From NCBI GenBank assembly GCA_015680685.1, contig MNCI01024892.1, forward strand, positions 537,896 through 601,895: a stretch of 64,000 nucleotides of DNA, given 5' to 3'. Both the position numbers and the translations under genes were made by a program. This document shows, piece by piece, positions 1 to 12,329 of the stretch. This stretch comes from Gnetum montanum. Taxonomy: Eukaryota > Streptophyta > Gnetopsida > Gnetales > Gnetaceae. Within the stretch, counting starts at the first letter, position 1; each line of letters starts with the position of its first letter. Below the pieces are notes generated by a model. It ran no database searches. It worked only from the letters and a program-made list of their open reading frames with translations, and was not told where the DNA came from.

Positions 1-1364
1 AAAAGAAAAACAAACAATAATGAGAATTCAAAGCACACCCCTTGGATCAAATAACAAGCTACCAACACTAGTTATGGGATTAGAAGGTCATGTTACCTAG
101 GCCTGAAGGTCCCCTCTAACTAAGGCCCCTTCTTACTTCCTACTTTCCTTTTCTTCTCTATAAGGAATGAGATTTGGTATCTGAGGGCATGCGTATGTCT
201 TGAGTGGGTGGGTTGGTGTTAGTCCATCAGTGTGATGTCACTAGAAATGGTCGGTCTTCATCCAGACCTAGAACGAATTCTTATCATGTCACTTAACCAC
301 ATGCTTCACAAAGGAACTTTATCAATCTTGACCTCAAAACTCCATTCCACACACTCTCCCTCTCATCAGTTTCTCTCTATTACTCACCTCACTACTAGTT
401 TCATGTTTTGATTGTGTATCTTGGTTTGCTAATACTTGTAAATCCTTTAGTTGGTTCTTGGGGATACGAGTATTAACTCTCGGTGGCCATTAATTAACTA
501 TGGAGTCCACGGACTCCTAAGTTGAAGATGTGCAAGGGAAAATAAGGTCGAAGCTTGCTATGGGGAGGACCCACTTGCACATCCTTTGGTTCTACTTATT
601 AATCTCCTACTCCCTTGATATAATTCGTCGACCGTTTCTATGTTGACCATTGTGAGGCTCTCCATCACCCAAGCTCCATATTATGATGTTCCCCTGAATT
701 TGACTCTTCTTTTGAAACTAACATTCCTTTCTCTTTGTTTCATACTATTCTCAGATCTCTGAGCTCTCAAATGACTCCAATTTTATGCTGAAATTCACAG
801 ATTTGGGCCTTTAATTCATCGATCACCGATGGTCAACATAGTTGGATAGCTGCATCAACTAGGCCCTATATATGCATCCCCACGCGTTTACATAGCCCCG
901 TCAACGTAGCTGCACAATACTATATATATGCACGTTGTGCCTTTGAATTTTGTCCATTTGTTCATAATGCTGGAGGATTTTTTCAATTTTTCTGCATCTA
1001 ATCTCCTTTCCGAGCACAAAACCTTCCTACCATTTGTTCAAATCCAATTTTTCTTTCATCCTTTTGCTATCGCAGGTATACTCTACATTGTGGGGGCCCA
1101 TGATTCTATATATTGTGACCATATGGCTAATCAAAGACTTAACGCCTCTTAGGGTTAATCACAGAATTAGTTTTAATTCATTATATTTTATTATTTTTAA
1201 CCCTTCAACTACACTCTGGGAAGCCACATGTAATGGCTTACACCACCTTAGATCAAATAGGATGCATGTGTTACTATCATAGCTTAGCCATAATGGGAAG
1301 GTATATTATTGTCATTTTGAGAAACATGTACACATTTTAATTCGTGGTTATGCTGTGACTGTAG
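1..1364 (+). other. Non-coding pol-ORF3 spacer of element A
   Basis: No protein gene is supported here; the short ORFs look random. The stretch corresponds to the roughly 2-kb spacer between integrase and ORF3 in the complete elements. It holds a TATA-rich promoter-like cassette at about 815-935 (separate entry) and ends in a pyrimidine-rich run with GTAG directly before the ORF3 ATG. Confidence 0.7.
815..935 (+). promoter_or_regulatory. Candidate internal promoter upstream of ORF3 (element A)
   Basis: Two TATA-like runs (around 864-871 and 920-930) flank short motifs of the GCATCAACTAGGCCC and GCCCCGTCAACGTAGC kind. Similar motifs fill the U3 of this element's own LTR (4410-4540), also just upstream of a TATA box. 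The second TATA run lies about 440 bp before the ORF3 ATG. Promoter function is inferred from this resemblance and from the same arrangement in elements B, 1 and 2. Confidence 0.5.
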
Positions 1365-4180
1365 ATGACACCTAAACCGAGGCATCCAAGGGAAGAAGGA
1401 CCATCACAACCTCAGGACAAGTGACCTAGAACTAGAAGGGAATAGGGCACGCAACCTTAGGAGCACGTAGAGGGCTCACATGCAACTGGCCCTCTCCGTG
1501 AAGAACCTGACATGAAATTTGTTTGTTAGATTCCTAAAGAAGAAGTTCCCATAGAATAATCGCACAAGAATGAGACTCTAGCAATAGCGCCACAGCTTGA
1601 GGTCACCTTGACCAAGGCCTGCCTTGACGCTATCAAGCCGAAAGAGCTGCAACAAACAATCCATCAAGAATTAAACTTCAGACCATTTCTAGAAAATGTA
1701 CCAAAAGAAGCTAGAACTCAGCTGCAAAATTCTCCTATGTGGCCAATCATCACGTCCAATGGTAAATGGTATCTAGGGTAAACCTATCTCTTCTAAACGA
1801 ATCGACAGTCGGGGTCATGAGTAAGAACCAAGGACATCCATGTGTCTTACTCTATGGAGGCAATTGCACAAGCTCTTGGGTTGCATGAGACCAGGGCTGA
1901 TGTGGAAAAAAATCCAAAATAAGCAAACCTTTAGGTGAAAGGGGAGTGGATCAGGCGATGCTATGGGGTAGACCATAAGGAGTTTGGCACATTGACCACT
2001 GTAGAGAGAGTTTACTCCAAAATTATGTCTTACCACTTAAATACAATGGTAAGACCTCGCAAGATCACTACCTTCTCTACTTGTGCATGTGCCACTCTAA
2101 GTAGAAAATTTTCTATCAACCTTCCATAGTTACTCTTTTTGGAAATTGAGAAACGATTCATAGAAAATGAATGTGGAAGGTAAGCTTTGCCCTTTTCCTG
2201 CTTGATTAGAAAATTATGCAAACGAGCAGGGGTAGCACGCTATGCCAATGACACACTCTGTCATGCCCCAATTGCCTCGTGGCACAACACAAATGGAAGA
2301 AGAGTAGCAACCACCTCCACCACTTGCACAATTAACAAGGTCAGACTCACGCATGGTTGTGGAGCACATACGTGAGATCTAACAATTGCTCCTACACCAA
2401 TAGGAGCAACAAGCGGGAACCAGCAGTGGTGGAGACCCTTCTATGTATCACCCTACTTTGAGCCATCTCGAATAAGTAGCTTGATTTGTAATCTTGTTGG
2501 AGAGGGCAAGGCCAATGCTTTATATTGTGTGAACATAAGTTCCCGCAAGAATAGACCCTAGTGCTTGAGAAGTAATGGTGTCAATGACCCAACAATTATT
2601 CCTAGAAATTTCAAGAAATGTCGCTACTTTCTCAGTGTGCTTGGAGGATAGTGAGGAGCAACTGTCTTGGATAAGAAGTCACGGTAGGAGTGGTTGCTAA
2701 TACAATTACCATGAATCTCAATGCACTTGCAGTGCTTGTACTAGATGTACATGGGCTTAGAGATGTGCAGATGTCTATAGGGACTCAGCATAGCATATTC
2801 AATGCAGCACAATATGAAGAATTGTTGGATTGATTGGTGGTAACCGAGAAACCGCTTCCGGATGTCTTTGATCTTTTGAACAACATCACTACAACCTAGT
2901 CAGAGCTACTCTTGGCAAAGGACAAGTGCCTCATCCTAGAGGGGCAACCTAAAGCAACTCAAGCAAACAATCAACACTTAGCTACGGAAGTTGCCCAACT
3001 GCAACTTGCCGATCCAGCTATACTCAACCGTGAACTTACCAAAATGAGGCTTTTCAACAACTTCAAACCAAGCTTTAAAAGGTTGAGAACGAGTGAGAGT
3101 CAGCGATCTTTGACAAGTCCTTAATAGAAGCTCATTCTTATCATCTAAATAAGGACTTGGCAAAGGTCTGCTAAGAAAATGTTAGGTTGACTACAGAAGT
3201 TCATCACCTATGCAATATTGGTGTCAAAAATTAACAAATGAAATATTTTATTCACCAACAGCAAGAGGAGCTAGCTAGGATAAACACCGATGTGAGAAGA
3301 TTGGCTACCAAAAATTGTAATCTGTCAATAGAGGAAGTCCAAGCCTTATGACAAAAGTCAGCCATTGAAATCACCGCTTGAAAAAATAAGGCCCTCAAGT
3401 TTGAACAAGTGAAAAATCATTATAGGAACCAAGTGGGATTGCAAAAATAAATTAACAAGAAAGAAATCCAAGTCACAAAGGCTAAAATGAATCAAGCCCT
3501 CCAATAGCTCAAGGAAGGAGGTGAGGTATGGTAACCCATCTTTGATGAATTAAATGCCTACAACTAAGCTAAGATTCATCTCAAGGAGTTGCAAATTCAA
3601 GAAATGACAGAATATATGAAACTAGCCAATCTTCATTATGCAAACTTGGCCATGGTTACAGTTGGGAGGCTGCGGTCAGACCTCGAGAAGCAAGTGGCCA
3701 CCTCGTATTCTTTATACAAGGGTGAGTTCAAGGAGCATAACGAGACAAAGCAAAAGTTGGAAATAACAAATGCAAAACTCAAAGTTCTTCGTGCTCGCTT
3801 TGAAGGGCAATGCTCTATTGCAGAGAACTTAGCTCGACGAATGAATGACTACCAATGACTGTAGGCATCAGTCCGAGCATTTGATATCAAATGAAAATAG
3901 TTTGCTACCTGGTTTGTTAATTTAAAGGAGCTATTTGCTACACTTCCATGTCCTTGGGATGTTCCTGTTCCAACACACATTGGCCAAGCCACTTGGACTA
4001 TGAAGAATCCTAGAAGTAAAGAAGATAAAATGAAGGCATTGTTGGAGGCTTTCCGATTACCTTCGGAAGTTGCAGTAGCTACAGGATAACCACAACCACC
4101 ACCTCAACCACCACATGCACCTGAAGCTAGGAGGGCCCATTAGAACCACCGCCACCAGGAACTGTGTGACACTCTTTAGC
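1365..4180 (+). pseudogene. Retrotransposon ORF3 (env position), element A, decayed
   Basis: This is a decayed copy of the third ORF of the family, about 900 codons long. Frame pieces at 1935-2129, 2187-2270, 2912-3124 and 3589-3858 align with ORF3 of the other copies, and many stops lie between them. The N-terminal third holds a conserved block around WIRRCYGVDHKEFGTLT, later MVRPRKITTFST, and a CLIRKLCKRAGVARYAND segment. The C-terminal half is rich in Leu, Gln, Lys and Glu with heptad-like spacing, then a short globular end (FATWFVNLKELF, then PCPWDVPVPTHIG) and a proline-rich tail. The start is the ATG immediately after GTAG at 1361-1364, as in the other copies. The function is unknown. 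The last block of the N-terminal part resembles the 'putative plant transposon protein' domain, but this is from memory and unverified. Confidence 0.75.
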
Positions 4181-4393
4181 AACTTTAGCATCTCGGCGGG
4201 GGTGTGGGTCCATTCTTATCAAGGTGTTCAATTTTATTGTCCATGAACACCACAATTTTATAATTTTTTCTACACACTTAGGTACTTGGTGTGTTGCTAG
4301 CGTCAATTTATGTATTGATGTGTTTGGCCATGTGTGTCACTAGTAACCTCATAACTTCCAAATTGTAACAAACTCGAGGATGAGTTCTCACTC

Positions 4394-4406
4394 AATCGTG
4401 GGGGTA
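4394..4406 (+). other. Polypurine tract of element A
   Basis: A purine-rich run (ATCGTGGGGGTA) directly precedes the LTR start TGATGA. The same GTGGGGGTA junction precedes the 3' LTRs of elements B and 2, and a one-base variant (GTGGGGTTA) precedes that of element 1. This is where plus-strand DNA synthesis would be primed. Confidence 0.75.
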
Positions 4407-5283
4407 TGATGAAGCATCTAGTCGACCACGTCAACTGGGCTACATTGACAAAGCCTCGTTAATGCAGCCACGTTGATGTGACCCAGTCGATCCATCTTTT
4501 CATGTGTTGATGTGGCCTCGTTGACGTAGAGCCCATTTTTTGCTATAAATATGGGTGCACCTATCGCATTTATGGTACCTTTTTTTCAAGTTGTAGCGAA
4601 GCTCTTGCAGTTTATTTTCACAAGAGTTAGATTATTTTCCAAGTGCTCGCAAAAGGAGTTCAAAGAGTGTATGGCTCTTTATTCGAGCGCTAATGTACCT
4701 AAGCGCATTGGCATGAATGGTAATAAAGACGAGCTTTTTGAACATTCCTTACAACATTTGAACTAGATTACTTAAGCATTAATATTTTAATACTTTAATT
4801 TTAATGCTTTTATTATCGCTTTATAGTTATAGTATGTTTTAGTAGTCCATGAGAACACATAAGCACAACCACCTCGAACATATGTCTCACACTTGGCAAC
4901 CCAGTGACGCTTCACGTCTGGCAACCCAATAGTGATTAGGACATGCTTGGGATGTGCACGAAGGGTGGGACTGGCTACTTATGCTAGGGGTAGTCAAGCG
5001 ATATAGTATAATCTTAAATTATCTAGCTTTTCACTCCTATATTAGAAGAATTAAATATTAAAGATAAAATAAAACATATAAGAAAATCATATGCCTCAAT
5101 CTCACTTAACCATCATCCTAGAATATCACAAGTGAGGTTGAGAGGACAACGACTACTCTAACTAGGATTTTGATGGCTAGAATTCTATGTGCATAAGTGC
5201 TCGTAGTCTTCAAAATTTGACCAAGTCGCATGTGAACACTCGTGATTCGTATGGTTGGGCATAGAGGGACCTCACCACTCATT
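4407..5283 (+). repeat. 3' LTR of element A (877 bp)
   Basis: The LTR begins TGATGAAGC and ends CACTCATTA, a one-base decay of the TCATCA end seen elsewhere. U3 (4407 to about 4540) is made of short degenerate repeats of the type GCCTCGTTGACGTAG. A TATA box (TATAAAT, 4544-4550) lies about 137 bp in. The region before the right end contains the conserved GTATGGTTGGGCATAGAGG block. Length agrees with the 835-893 bp of the other LTRs in the window. Confidence 0.88.
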
Positions 5284-7441
5284 AGTGGGCCAAACATCCA
5301 TAATGTTAACACACCTCATACCCTGATCCACTATACATTTAACAATCAAGTGTGTGACCAATGATTTTTCTACCCAACCACCACACCACTAATAGACACC
5401 TAGTGGCTAGGGCATGACTAATTACCAATGTTTCATACATGCATGGATCTTATTTATCCACTTATTAATCCTTGTCACAACCAAATGTTTAGTCATGCGG
5501 GTTACCCCCCATTCTAAGCTTCAAGATTATTAAGTGTTTTTCATCTTTTTGTTTTACAATTTGTTGTCATTTTCCTATTTCTTGAAACAATTCTTCCTAT
5601 TATTTCTAATTTTTTCTATTTGTTGTTTTCATTTTCCTTGTGTAATCTCACTTGTGAATAAATGATCATGTAGCCCATTGAGGTGAGGTTTTCTCTATGT
5701 TGTCAAGTCATAAGGAACTGATTATTCAAACATTAAGACCACACTATCCATCCACTCATTTGATTAAAAAGAGATTCTTACCTGGTCATAATGATATTCT
5801 TTTCCATCATCCAACCTAATCATATATCTATAATCATTCTGTCTAAGCAGAAGAGTGCAGAACCAAGGTGAAATGTAAAGGGTGTGACATCAAGAGGATT
5901 TGTGGATTCTTTTTGGCCACTTCTATATGTTCTATCATGTTGCTAAGGTTGTAATCATATCCTTGTAGATCTAATAAAAAATGGGAGTAAGAGTAACTTA
6001 AAACATCACTAAATAAGCTTCTATGAGTCCCACTGGAAAGACATGTATCTATGCCTGAAGGTTGGTGGCTTCTTAGAACTTAAAAAAATGTATGCCATAA
6101 ATCAGCTCCTCCCTTGGACAAAACGCCAAGTGATGTTACTCCTCGCAACTATGACAGTCTTATGGTTTTCTGTTAATGTGATGAAGTGATGCAATGTCAC
6201 TACAATGTGGTTTGGACTTGGTTTGAATCTTGGAAAGAAGGAGTCATGATTATTTAACCATTAATAACACACAAGGTTTCATTGTGCCCATGGTAAGACA
6301 CCTCATGTCCCAATTTCTACAATCCTTTCTACAGTCCATCTCATCTCATCATCTATGTGATTCGAACTTGTGGTTTTGTGTAACATAGAGTTAGTATCTA
6401 ATATTGGTGATTTTAACATGTGTGTTTTGTTTCATTGGTATACATTGCATTCAACCCCTTTAGTGCTCATGAATATTTCTAGGTGTGGTTACACAAGGGC
6501 ATTAATCACTAACGCCTACTTTGGGGAGGATCCATTTATGTAACTTTTGTGACTTATACTTGTTTAACACTACCACATCATTCTTTACCTTCCAAGTGCA
6601 TAATTGTTACATTTTTTTGTTTCCCTTCTCATGTAACTTGATCCATCCACAACCTCAATTTCAATGTCCTTTTTCTTGCTTCTTCTAAAGCTTTTCACAT
6701 CAACAACTCCACCTTATCACAATTTTGGTGCCTCAAACTAATTTTCCACTTATCCTAGAACTATGAACCTAGCCTCTAACCTTCAAACCAATCACAAATC
6801 TTCATTTTCCACACTCAGTTGCCCCATTTAAGGCATATTCTTGGACCATGATATCAAGTACCCAATATCGGGGTGGGACACCATGTTGGATACCCAATAT
6901 TAAGTCACACAAAACCTATATATATGATCCCTATGGTACCCAAACTTTATTCTCATCATTTACAACTAGAGGAGTTGTTCAAATTTTCTCTCACAACTCA
7001 GAGCTCTATGCACCCACTTTCCACTTGCGGTATTTGGCTCTCTACTGCTTTGATTTCCATGTCATTTAAACCTATCTGAACTTGAAGTGTTTAAGTTAGT
7101 CATGGACGGGTGCTTACATGGACAACTTGTTCCAATTTTTGATAATTTCTATCACCCAGAGGGTATTATAAGGGTAAGAGTCTTAAAAACTTTAGGCGTT
7201 ATCATGAATAATCAATTGTATTAATGTCAGAAACCATAACCATCATCATGAGTCACACATAAGAAAAAAGGAATCAATTGTGATGGGTCGTAAAAGATGA
7301 TAAATACTTTTTTGGGAATTTTTTCTAACTCTGCAATTATATAAACTAAGAACTTAATGAATTAAGGTCATGAGTATGGTATACATCTGTTAATGATAAC
7401 CATCAATACCTTAGTAACACCTAATCTTTGCTTGATTATAG
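5284..7441 (+). other. Non-coding spacer of element B, 5' side truncated
   Basis: No gene is supported. From about 5500 onward the sequence looks like the pol-ORF3 spacer of the family; for example GGGGAGGATCCATTTATG near 6521 parallels a similar segment at about 560-580 in element A. No LTR, gag or pol of element B was found, so B appears truncated on its 5' side. Element A's 3' LTR abuts this spacer, which suggests A inserted into B or recombination removed B's front. The origin of 5284 to about 5500 is unclear. Confidence 0.5.
6845..6930 (+). promoter_or_regulatory. Candidate internal promoter upstream of ORF3 (element B)
   Basis: Two copies of a TACCCAATAT(C/T) motif (in ACCCAATATCGGGGT and ATACCCAATATT) are followed by a TATA run (CTATATATATG, about 6916-6926). 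The same kind of motif (ATACCCGATATTGGAGCCCC and similar) fills U3 of this element's own LTR at 10350-10435, again just before a TATA box. The TATA run lies about 525 bp before the ORF3 ATG. Elements A, 1 and 2 have a different motif in both places. Confidence 0.5.
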
Positions 7442-10164
7442 ATGGTCCCAAAAAGAGATGCACAGGGAGAACCTTCATAGAGAGCTGGTAGAACATGAAG
7501 AGTAGGAAGCCCAATCTTTCAACATCCATCAAGAGGCCCCTACTATTGGACAATCGGTCCAAGGAGAGGCTGTAGAACCACTAGCTCCAATGCAGAGACA
7601 ACATCTCACATTGCCCCTTGATTACCCTACAACCATTCAAGAAAAGTCCACATTGACCTCGGTCATTGTGGAAATGAATTTTGGCCCATTTATGGAGTTT
7701 GCTCTAGAAGCGATTTGGATGTAACTTTAAGCATCACCCTTGTGGCCCATTCTTTCAAATAGAGGTAAATGGTACCTTGGTGAGACCCACCAATTCTAGC
7801 ACAATAAAGATAAAGCCACCACTGTAAACATCTATGAAGTTAATGTCTCTTTCTTACTCAAGGAAATTGTAGCAACTCTTAATCTACCAAACGAAGGGGC
7901 TAAGGTAGCCCATCTATCTATCAGATCTGACCTTGACACCAAAAAACTATGGCTAAAATAATCATATGACAAAGAAGATAAAACATAGAATGAACTGACT
8001 CTAAAGGAGAAGACATATTTCAAGATTGGTACATGCCATTTGTTTCCCACTAAAGGGCTCAACTGAATCTCAACAATGCAACTAGGGGAAGTGCTATCTT
8101 AATGGGAAAATATGTGGCCAATCTTCCCCAATTCTACTTCACTGAAATTTGGAGGCAATTCGAGGAGAAAAAGGTAGGGAAACCAATACTCCAATTTCCT
8201 TGCCTAATCAAAAAGTTATGCAAACATGTTGGAATCTTGGAATATACAACTGATATCCCCAGGAAGGCTCAAAATGCCTCCTTTGTTGAAATCCTCAAAC
8301 TTGTGGCACCAAGAGAAGATCTTGGTGAAGAGCAAGAACCAGAGAAGGAAGCAAAGCTAGAAGTAAAAGTATAATATGAGCCTAAATAGCACCCAAAAAC
8401 ACAAGCCCCTCCATCACCGCCATCACAAGATTATAAGCCCTCAATGAGCCATTTATAGAAAATCATAGAGGCTATCAGTTGGAGAAGTAGAGATGAGTCT
8501 AATCTCTTTAGAGTAATCAATGATGTCATACAAATCACTATTTCAATTGATCCAACAAGTAGAGAGACCTCATTACAATCAGGAGAATAATCCCACTAGT
8601 TTAGGCAAATCTTTAGAGATGTCACATCCTTTCAAAGAATGCTTGAAACTGGAGAAGGTGCCATAGTTGTGGTAATGCAACATCAAGATGCATTAGGTGT
8701 AGTAGAACTGATTACAGATCACATCAAAGAATTATTTAATATGCTTGTTGTATCCCTAGTAGATCTTACTAGGACAAGAGATGTGTAGATGCTAGCTGGG
8801 ACTTCAATGACTCCTGCAGTGCATGAGGATGTGCTAGATTGCTTGTTGTAGATAAGGCAAGTGATGACCACCCTATTTGACATCCCTAGTGATTTCACTA
8901 TAGCATAATCAAACCTCATAGCCACCAAAGGAAAGCTGGTTATGGCTGAAGTTAGGGTAGAGCATGCAGAAGTAGAAGTGCAAAGGTTACAACAAGAGTT
9001 GGCTGCCCTAAGAGCTGAAAAATGGAACCCTACCCGATTTGTTGCATTTGATCAGTTAGAACAATTCAAGACAAAGTTGTTGTCCAAGCTAAACAAGGAG
9101 AGCATAGCTACAAAACAAGAAAAGAAGAAAGCGGTCTAGAATGCCACAGCTACTGATGCACAATCCTACGTGTATAAAAAGGCATTGATTTTCATGCAAG
9201 AGGAAAATAAGCAGCTCACCTCTAAAAAATCAAGGTTAACCATAATCGAAAAGTAGAAGAACATTCTTAAGGAGAGCATCCATCAATTAAGAGAACAATT
9301 GGTGAGGTTCAACTAGGACATCGATAGATTGGCTAGAGAAAACATAACCCTCTCAATGGAGGAGGAGGTTTGTGCTATTCGACAAAAATTAGCAATAGAA
9401 ATCAGTGCATGGCAGAATGAGGCCAAGAAGCACAAAAAATTAAAAGAACACTTCCATGACCAAGTAGGTATGTATAAGTAAATAAATGAAAAAGAAATCT
9501 AGATGGCTAAAGCCCACATTAGAACCTTGTTAGCACAAAATCCTAAGTGGTAGCTAATTCTGGATAGCTATGCCTTGGTCCACCAAGAGGAAGTAAAGAA
9601 TAAAGACCTGAGATCGAAGATTTGAAAGAATACATGGCATTGGCTAAACTTAGATATGCCAACCTCACCATGTTAATAGTAGGTAGGCCTCAGAGCAAGC
9701 TAGAGAAGCAGGTAGCAACCACTGATGCATTATATAAGAAAGAGTTTTTGAATAGAAAAGATGCTTTACAAAAGCTTCATATAGCAAACTTGGAATTGGA
9801 GGTGGTTAAAGCTAGCTACCATGGACAAAAGGATGTCACCTCAGACCTAGTTAGGAGATTAATAGATTATCAAGAATTAAGAGAGAAAGCTAGGGCCTTT
9901 GAGGAAGAACAATAGTAGTTTGCGGCATGGTATGTGAAGGCCAACAAGATGTTCCCACAACTACAATGTCCTTGGGACGTACCAGTGCCAACACACATTG
10001 GTTCAGCAACCTGGATGGTACACAACCCAAGGATGAAAGAGAAAAAGTTGCAGGCATTGCCTAATTGTTACAAATTTCACAAGCTTAGCAACAAAAGGAA
10101 GCATCCAATGGAGGAACCACTACCTCCAGGCACTACATTAGTTTCTCACTTTTGCATCTTGTAA
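7442..10164 (+). pseudogene. Retrotransposon ORF3 (env position), element B, decayed
   Basis: This is another ORF3 copy of about 900 codons. Open pieces at 8102-8374 (with FPCLIKKLCKHVGILEYTTD), 8942-9139, 9622-9915 and 9934-10164 align in order with the other copies, separated by single stops or frameshifts. The C-terminal half is a long Lys/Glu/Gln/Leu-rich, coiled-coil-like stretch. It is followed by the conserved end block (LQCPWDVPVPTHIGSATWM), and a short proline-containing tail ends at the TAA at 10162-10164. The start ATG follows TTGATTATAG, a good 3' splice-site match. This is the least fragmented ORF3 on the plus strand but is still non-functional as read. Its role in the element is unknown. 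Confidence 0.78.
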
Positions 10165-10679
10165 TATTGTGTTCTAATTTTTGTAAATCACCACTGCAGC
10201 ATGTAAGAGTCAATTTTTTTATTTTTTGTTTAAGTTAGTCAATAATCCCATACCTTCCCAATATTTTGTAAACAACTTGTTCCTCATTTTGTTTGACTTG
10301 AGGACGAGTTTTCATTTGGTTGTGGGGGTATGATGAGTCATGAATTTGTTGGTCCCAATATTAGATACCCGATATTGGAGCCCCGATATTGGATGCTCGA
10401 TATCGGAGCCCAAGAAGCAATGTCAGATATCCAATATCATCTCTTCCATGCTAGCCTATAAATATAGCACTTGGGTGCATGGTTGGGATATAGAAGAAAT
10501 AGTTTAGTTTCAGTTTTTAGTTAGTTTCATCGTAGATTATTTTTCAATCCTCTTATTTTCCTAGTGCATGCCCGCAATGTGATGTTTGTAATCATATGGC
10601 ACCTTCGTTTGAGTGTGATGTACTTGGACACATTACATGACTGGAAATAAAAATCAAGATTACTCCCATCATTGCAACA

Positions 10680-11579
10680 TCCACTGATGAGTGGCGAGGT
10701 ACCCCTACACTTAACCATATGAATACGAGCATTTCACGCACGATCTGGTTGAACTCTGTAGATGGGCTAGTTGTGGTATCTAGATAGTTACTCGTTGATC
10801 GCAATTCGTTGTCTTCCCACCTGGACTAGTATTTGCTTTGTCATGTATGATTTAGTCCAGAGTGAGGTGTATGATGTGTTCCTAAAGTAATGCTACTCCT
10901 GGAGGCGATGGAAAATAATCTTTAATTAAGCTAGGAGGAAAGGGAAGAGAGAATCTAGACTAATAGGAGATAGAGAGAGAGAACCTAAGCTAGCCTAAGT
11001 GTGATGATCATCTGTTCCTTAATGATCTATACACATCTTGGACCTCGTGCATGACTACTACTAGGATTACCAAGCGCAGATCCTAGGTACGCTATTGGGT
11101 TACCAAGTAGTCACACTTAAATGCTCATGATTAAGTCGTACTCATTCCGCGTTTAAGGAGTTGAGGGTGAAGAGATATTAACTATGAAAGCAATAACTAA
11201 CAATAACAATTAAATAATTAAACTAAGTGAATGTTGTAATGATGAAGTTCTCGATCTCTATTTCTGGTCATGTACGTGTCCAAGTACGTCACACTCGAAT
11301 AAATGATGCCATACAATTACAATCACCACACTGCAAGCATGCACTGGGAGATAGAGTTGAGAGGAAGAAAATGACAAAAAGATCCTACTCTTAAACTAAT
11401 TTCTAACTGACAAAAGACTGCATTCCCATGTGCCTTCATATGTATTTATAGGCTCACACAAGAACCACGATATCGCATATCCGATATCGTTGCTGGATGC
11501 AATATCGCGTAGCCGATATCATGTATCCGATATTGCGTACTCAATATCGCAACCCAATGAATCACGATTCATCATCCAC
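10680..11579. repeat. Target-site duplication TCCAC around the solo LTR
   Basis: The five bases TCCAC occur directly on both sides of the solo LTR, at 10680-10684 and 11575-11579. A 5-bp duplication is standard for Ty3/gypsy integration. Perfect identity supports the exact LTR borders 10685 and 11574. Confidence 0.9.
10685..11574 (-). mobile_element. Solo LTR (890 bp) nested in LTR B
   Basis: On the plus strand it begins TGATGAGTGGCGAGG and ends GATTCATCA, i.e. a minus-strand LTR with TGATGA...TCATCA ends. Reading on the minus strand, U3 carries several ATATCGG/ATATCG motifs (plus-strand 11470-11552), followed by a TATA-like TATAAATAC (about 11442-11452). It therefore belongs to the same sub-family as LTR B. 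No internal element sequence is present, and the flanks carry the TCCAC duplication. The usual origin is recombination between the two LTRs of a full element. Confidence 0.93.
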
Positions 11580-12114
11580 TTAGATTCTTACTGCTTTTAA
11601 TTGCTAATTATTTACCATTCCCTTTAGTTAACATTTCCATTTATTGCTATTTACTACTCCTGTCATTAAGTGAAATGTGTACACCTTAGTCACTAGTGCT
11701 TAAGTGTAAGTACTTAGTAATCCAATAATGTATTGTTTGGCGCACACAGTGACATACGCTTGGAAATCCCAAAAGTAGTCTCACGAAGTCCAAGGCATGT
11801 ATAGACGATTAAGAATGGATACTCATCACACATAGGCTAGTTTAGATTTTACTCTCCATTGTTCAGTAGCTTAATTAATTCATCTCTTTGTCATGATTAG
11901 GAGTAGCATAGAATTAGATAACATCACATGCCTCACTTTGGACTAAACCATACATGACAAAGCTACCACTAGTCCAAGTGGGAAGATAGCAAACTGTAAT
12001 CAGAGAATAACGATCTAGATACCACAACTAGTCCCATCTATAGAATTCAACTAGATCGTGCGTGAACGCTTGTGATTTGTATGGTTGAGTGTAGCGGTAC
12101 CTCACATCTCATCA

Positions 12115-12195
12115 GAATCCACGAAATTCGACTAGATCATGTGTGAATGCTTAGTGATTCATATGGCTGAGCGTAGGGGTACTCACCACTCATTA
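12115..12195 (+). repeat. Second, truncated LTR 3' end
   Basis: Immediately after LTR B, about 75 bp again matches the terminal part of the LTR: a GATTCATATGGCTGAGCGTA block followed by CTCACCACTCATTA at the end. It repeats the LTR B end at about 12040-12114 with several differences. It is probably the 3' tip of an older LTR into which element B inserted. Confidence 0.7.
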
Positions 12196-12329
12196 GATGG
12201 TAATGAACTACTTGTAGAGGTAGAAATTATGCTAGATGGTTTAAAAGGTAATTTGCTAAGCATAGGTGTCAACTTGAAGAAAGCCTTGTAGAATTTGTAA
12301 AGAAAATGCAAACTTCTTTAGACTATAAA

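Larger units (their letters stand above)
1..5283 (+). mobile_element. Athila-like LTR retrotransposon A, 3' part (starts outside the window)
   Basis: The 3' portion of a Ty3/gypsy element is present. It consists of the non-coding spacer that follows pol (1-1364), ORF3 (1365 to about 4180) and the 3' LTR (4407-5283). Assignment rests on homology by eye with the two complete elements on the minus strand: the first 160 bases match, in reverse complement, the spacer around 36120-36320. The gag, pol and 5' LTR parts, if they exist, lie to the left of the window. The coding part is full of stop codons, so the copy is dead. The 5-bp flank on the right is GTGGG (5284-5288), but it cannot be checked against the missing left flank. 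Confidence 0.85.
10331..12114 (+). repeat. 3' LTR of element B, interrupted by a solo LTR
   Basis: The LTR starts TGATGAGTC right after the polypurine tract GTGGGGGTA (10322-10330) and ends CTCATCA at 12109-12114. Removing the 895-bp insertion (solo LTR 10685-11574 plus one copy of its 5-bp duplication) leaves 889 bp, the normal LTR length of this family. U3 contains at least four ATATTGG/ATATCGG-type motifs, and a TATA box (CCTATAAATA) lies at 10455-10464. Confidence 0.88.

Noticed and set aside
1365-4180. ORF3 as a host gene captured with introns
   Set aside because: Five copies occur in the same position between pol spacer and LTR, so it is a part of the element.
10340-11560. ATATCGG-type repeats as a CRISPR-like or satellite array
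   Set aside because: Spacing is irregular and they lie in U3 of LTRs in a plant genome; promoter motifs are a better explanation.
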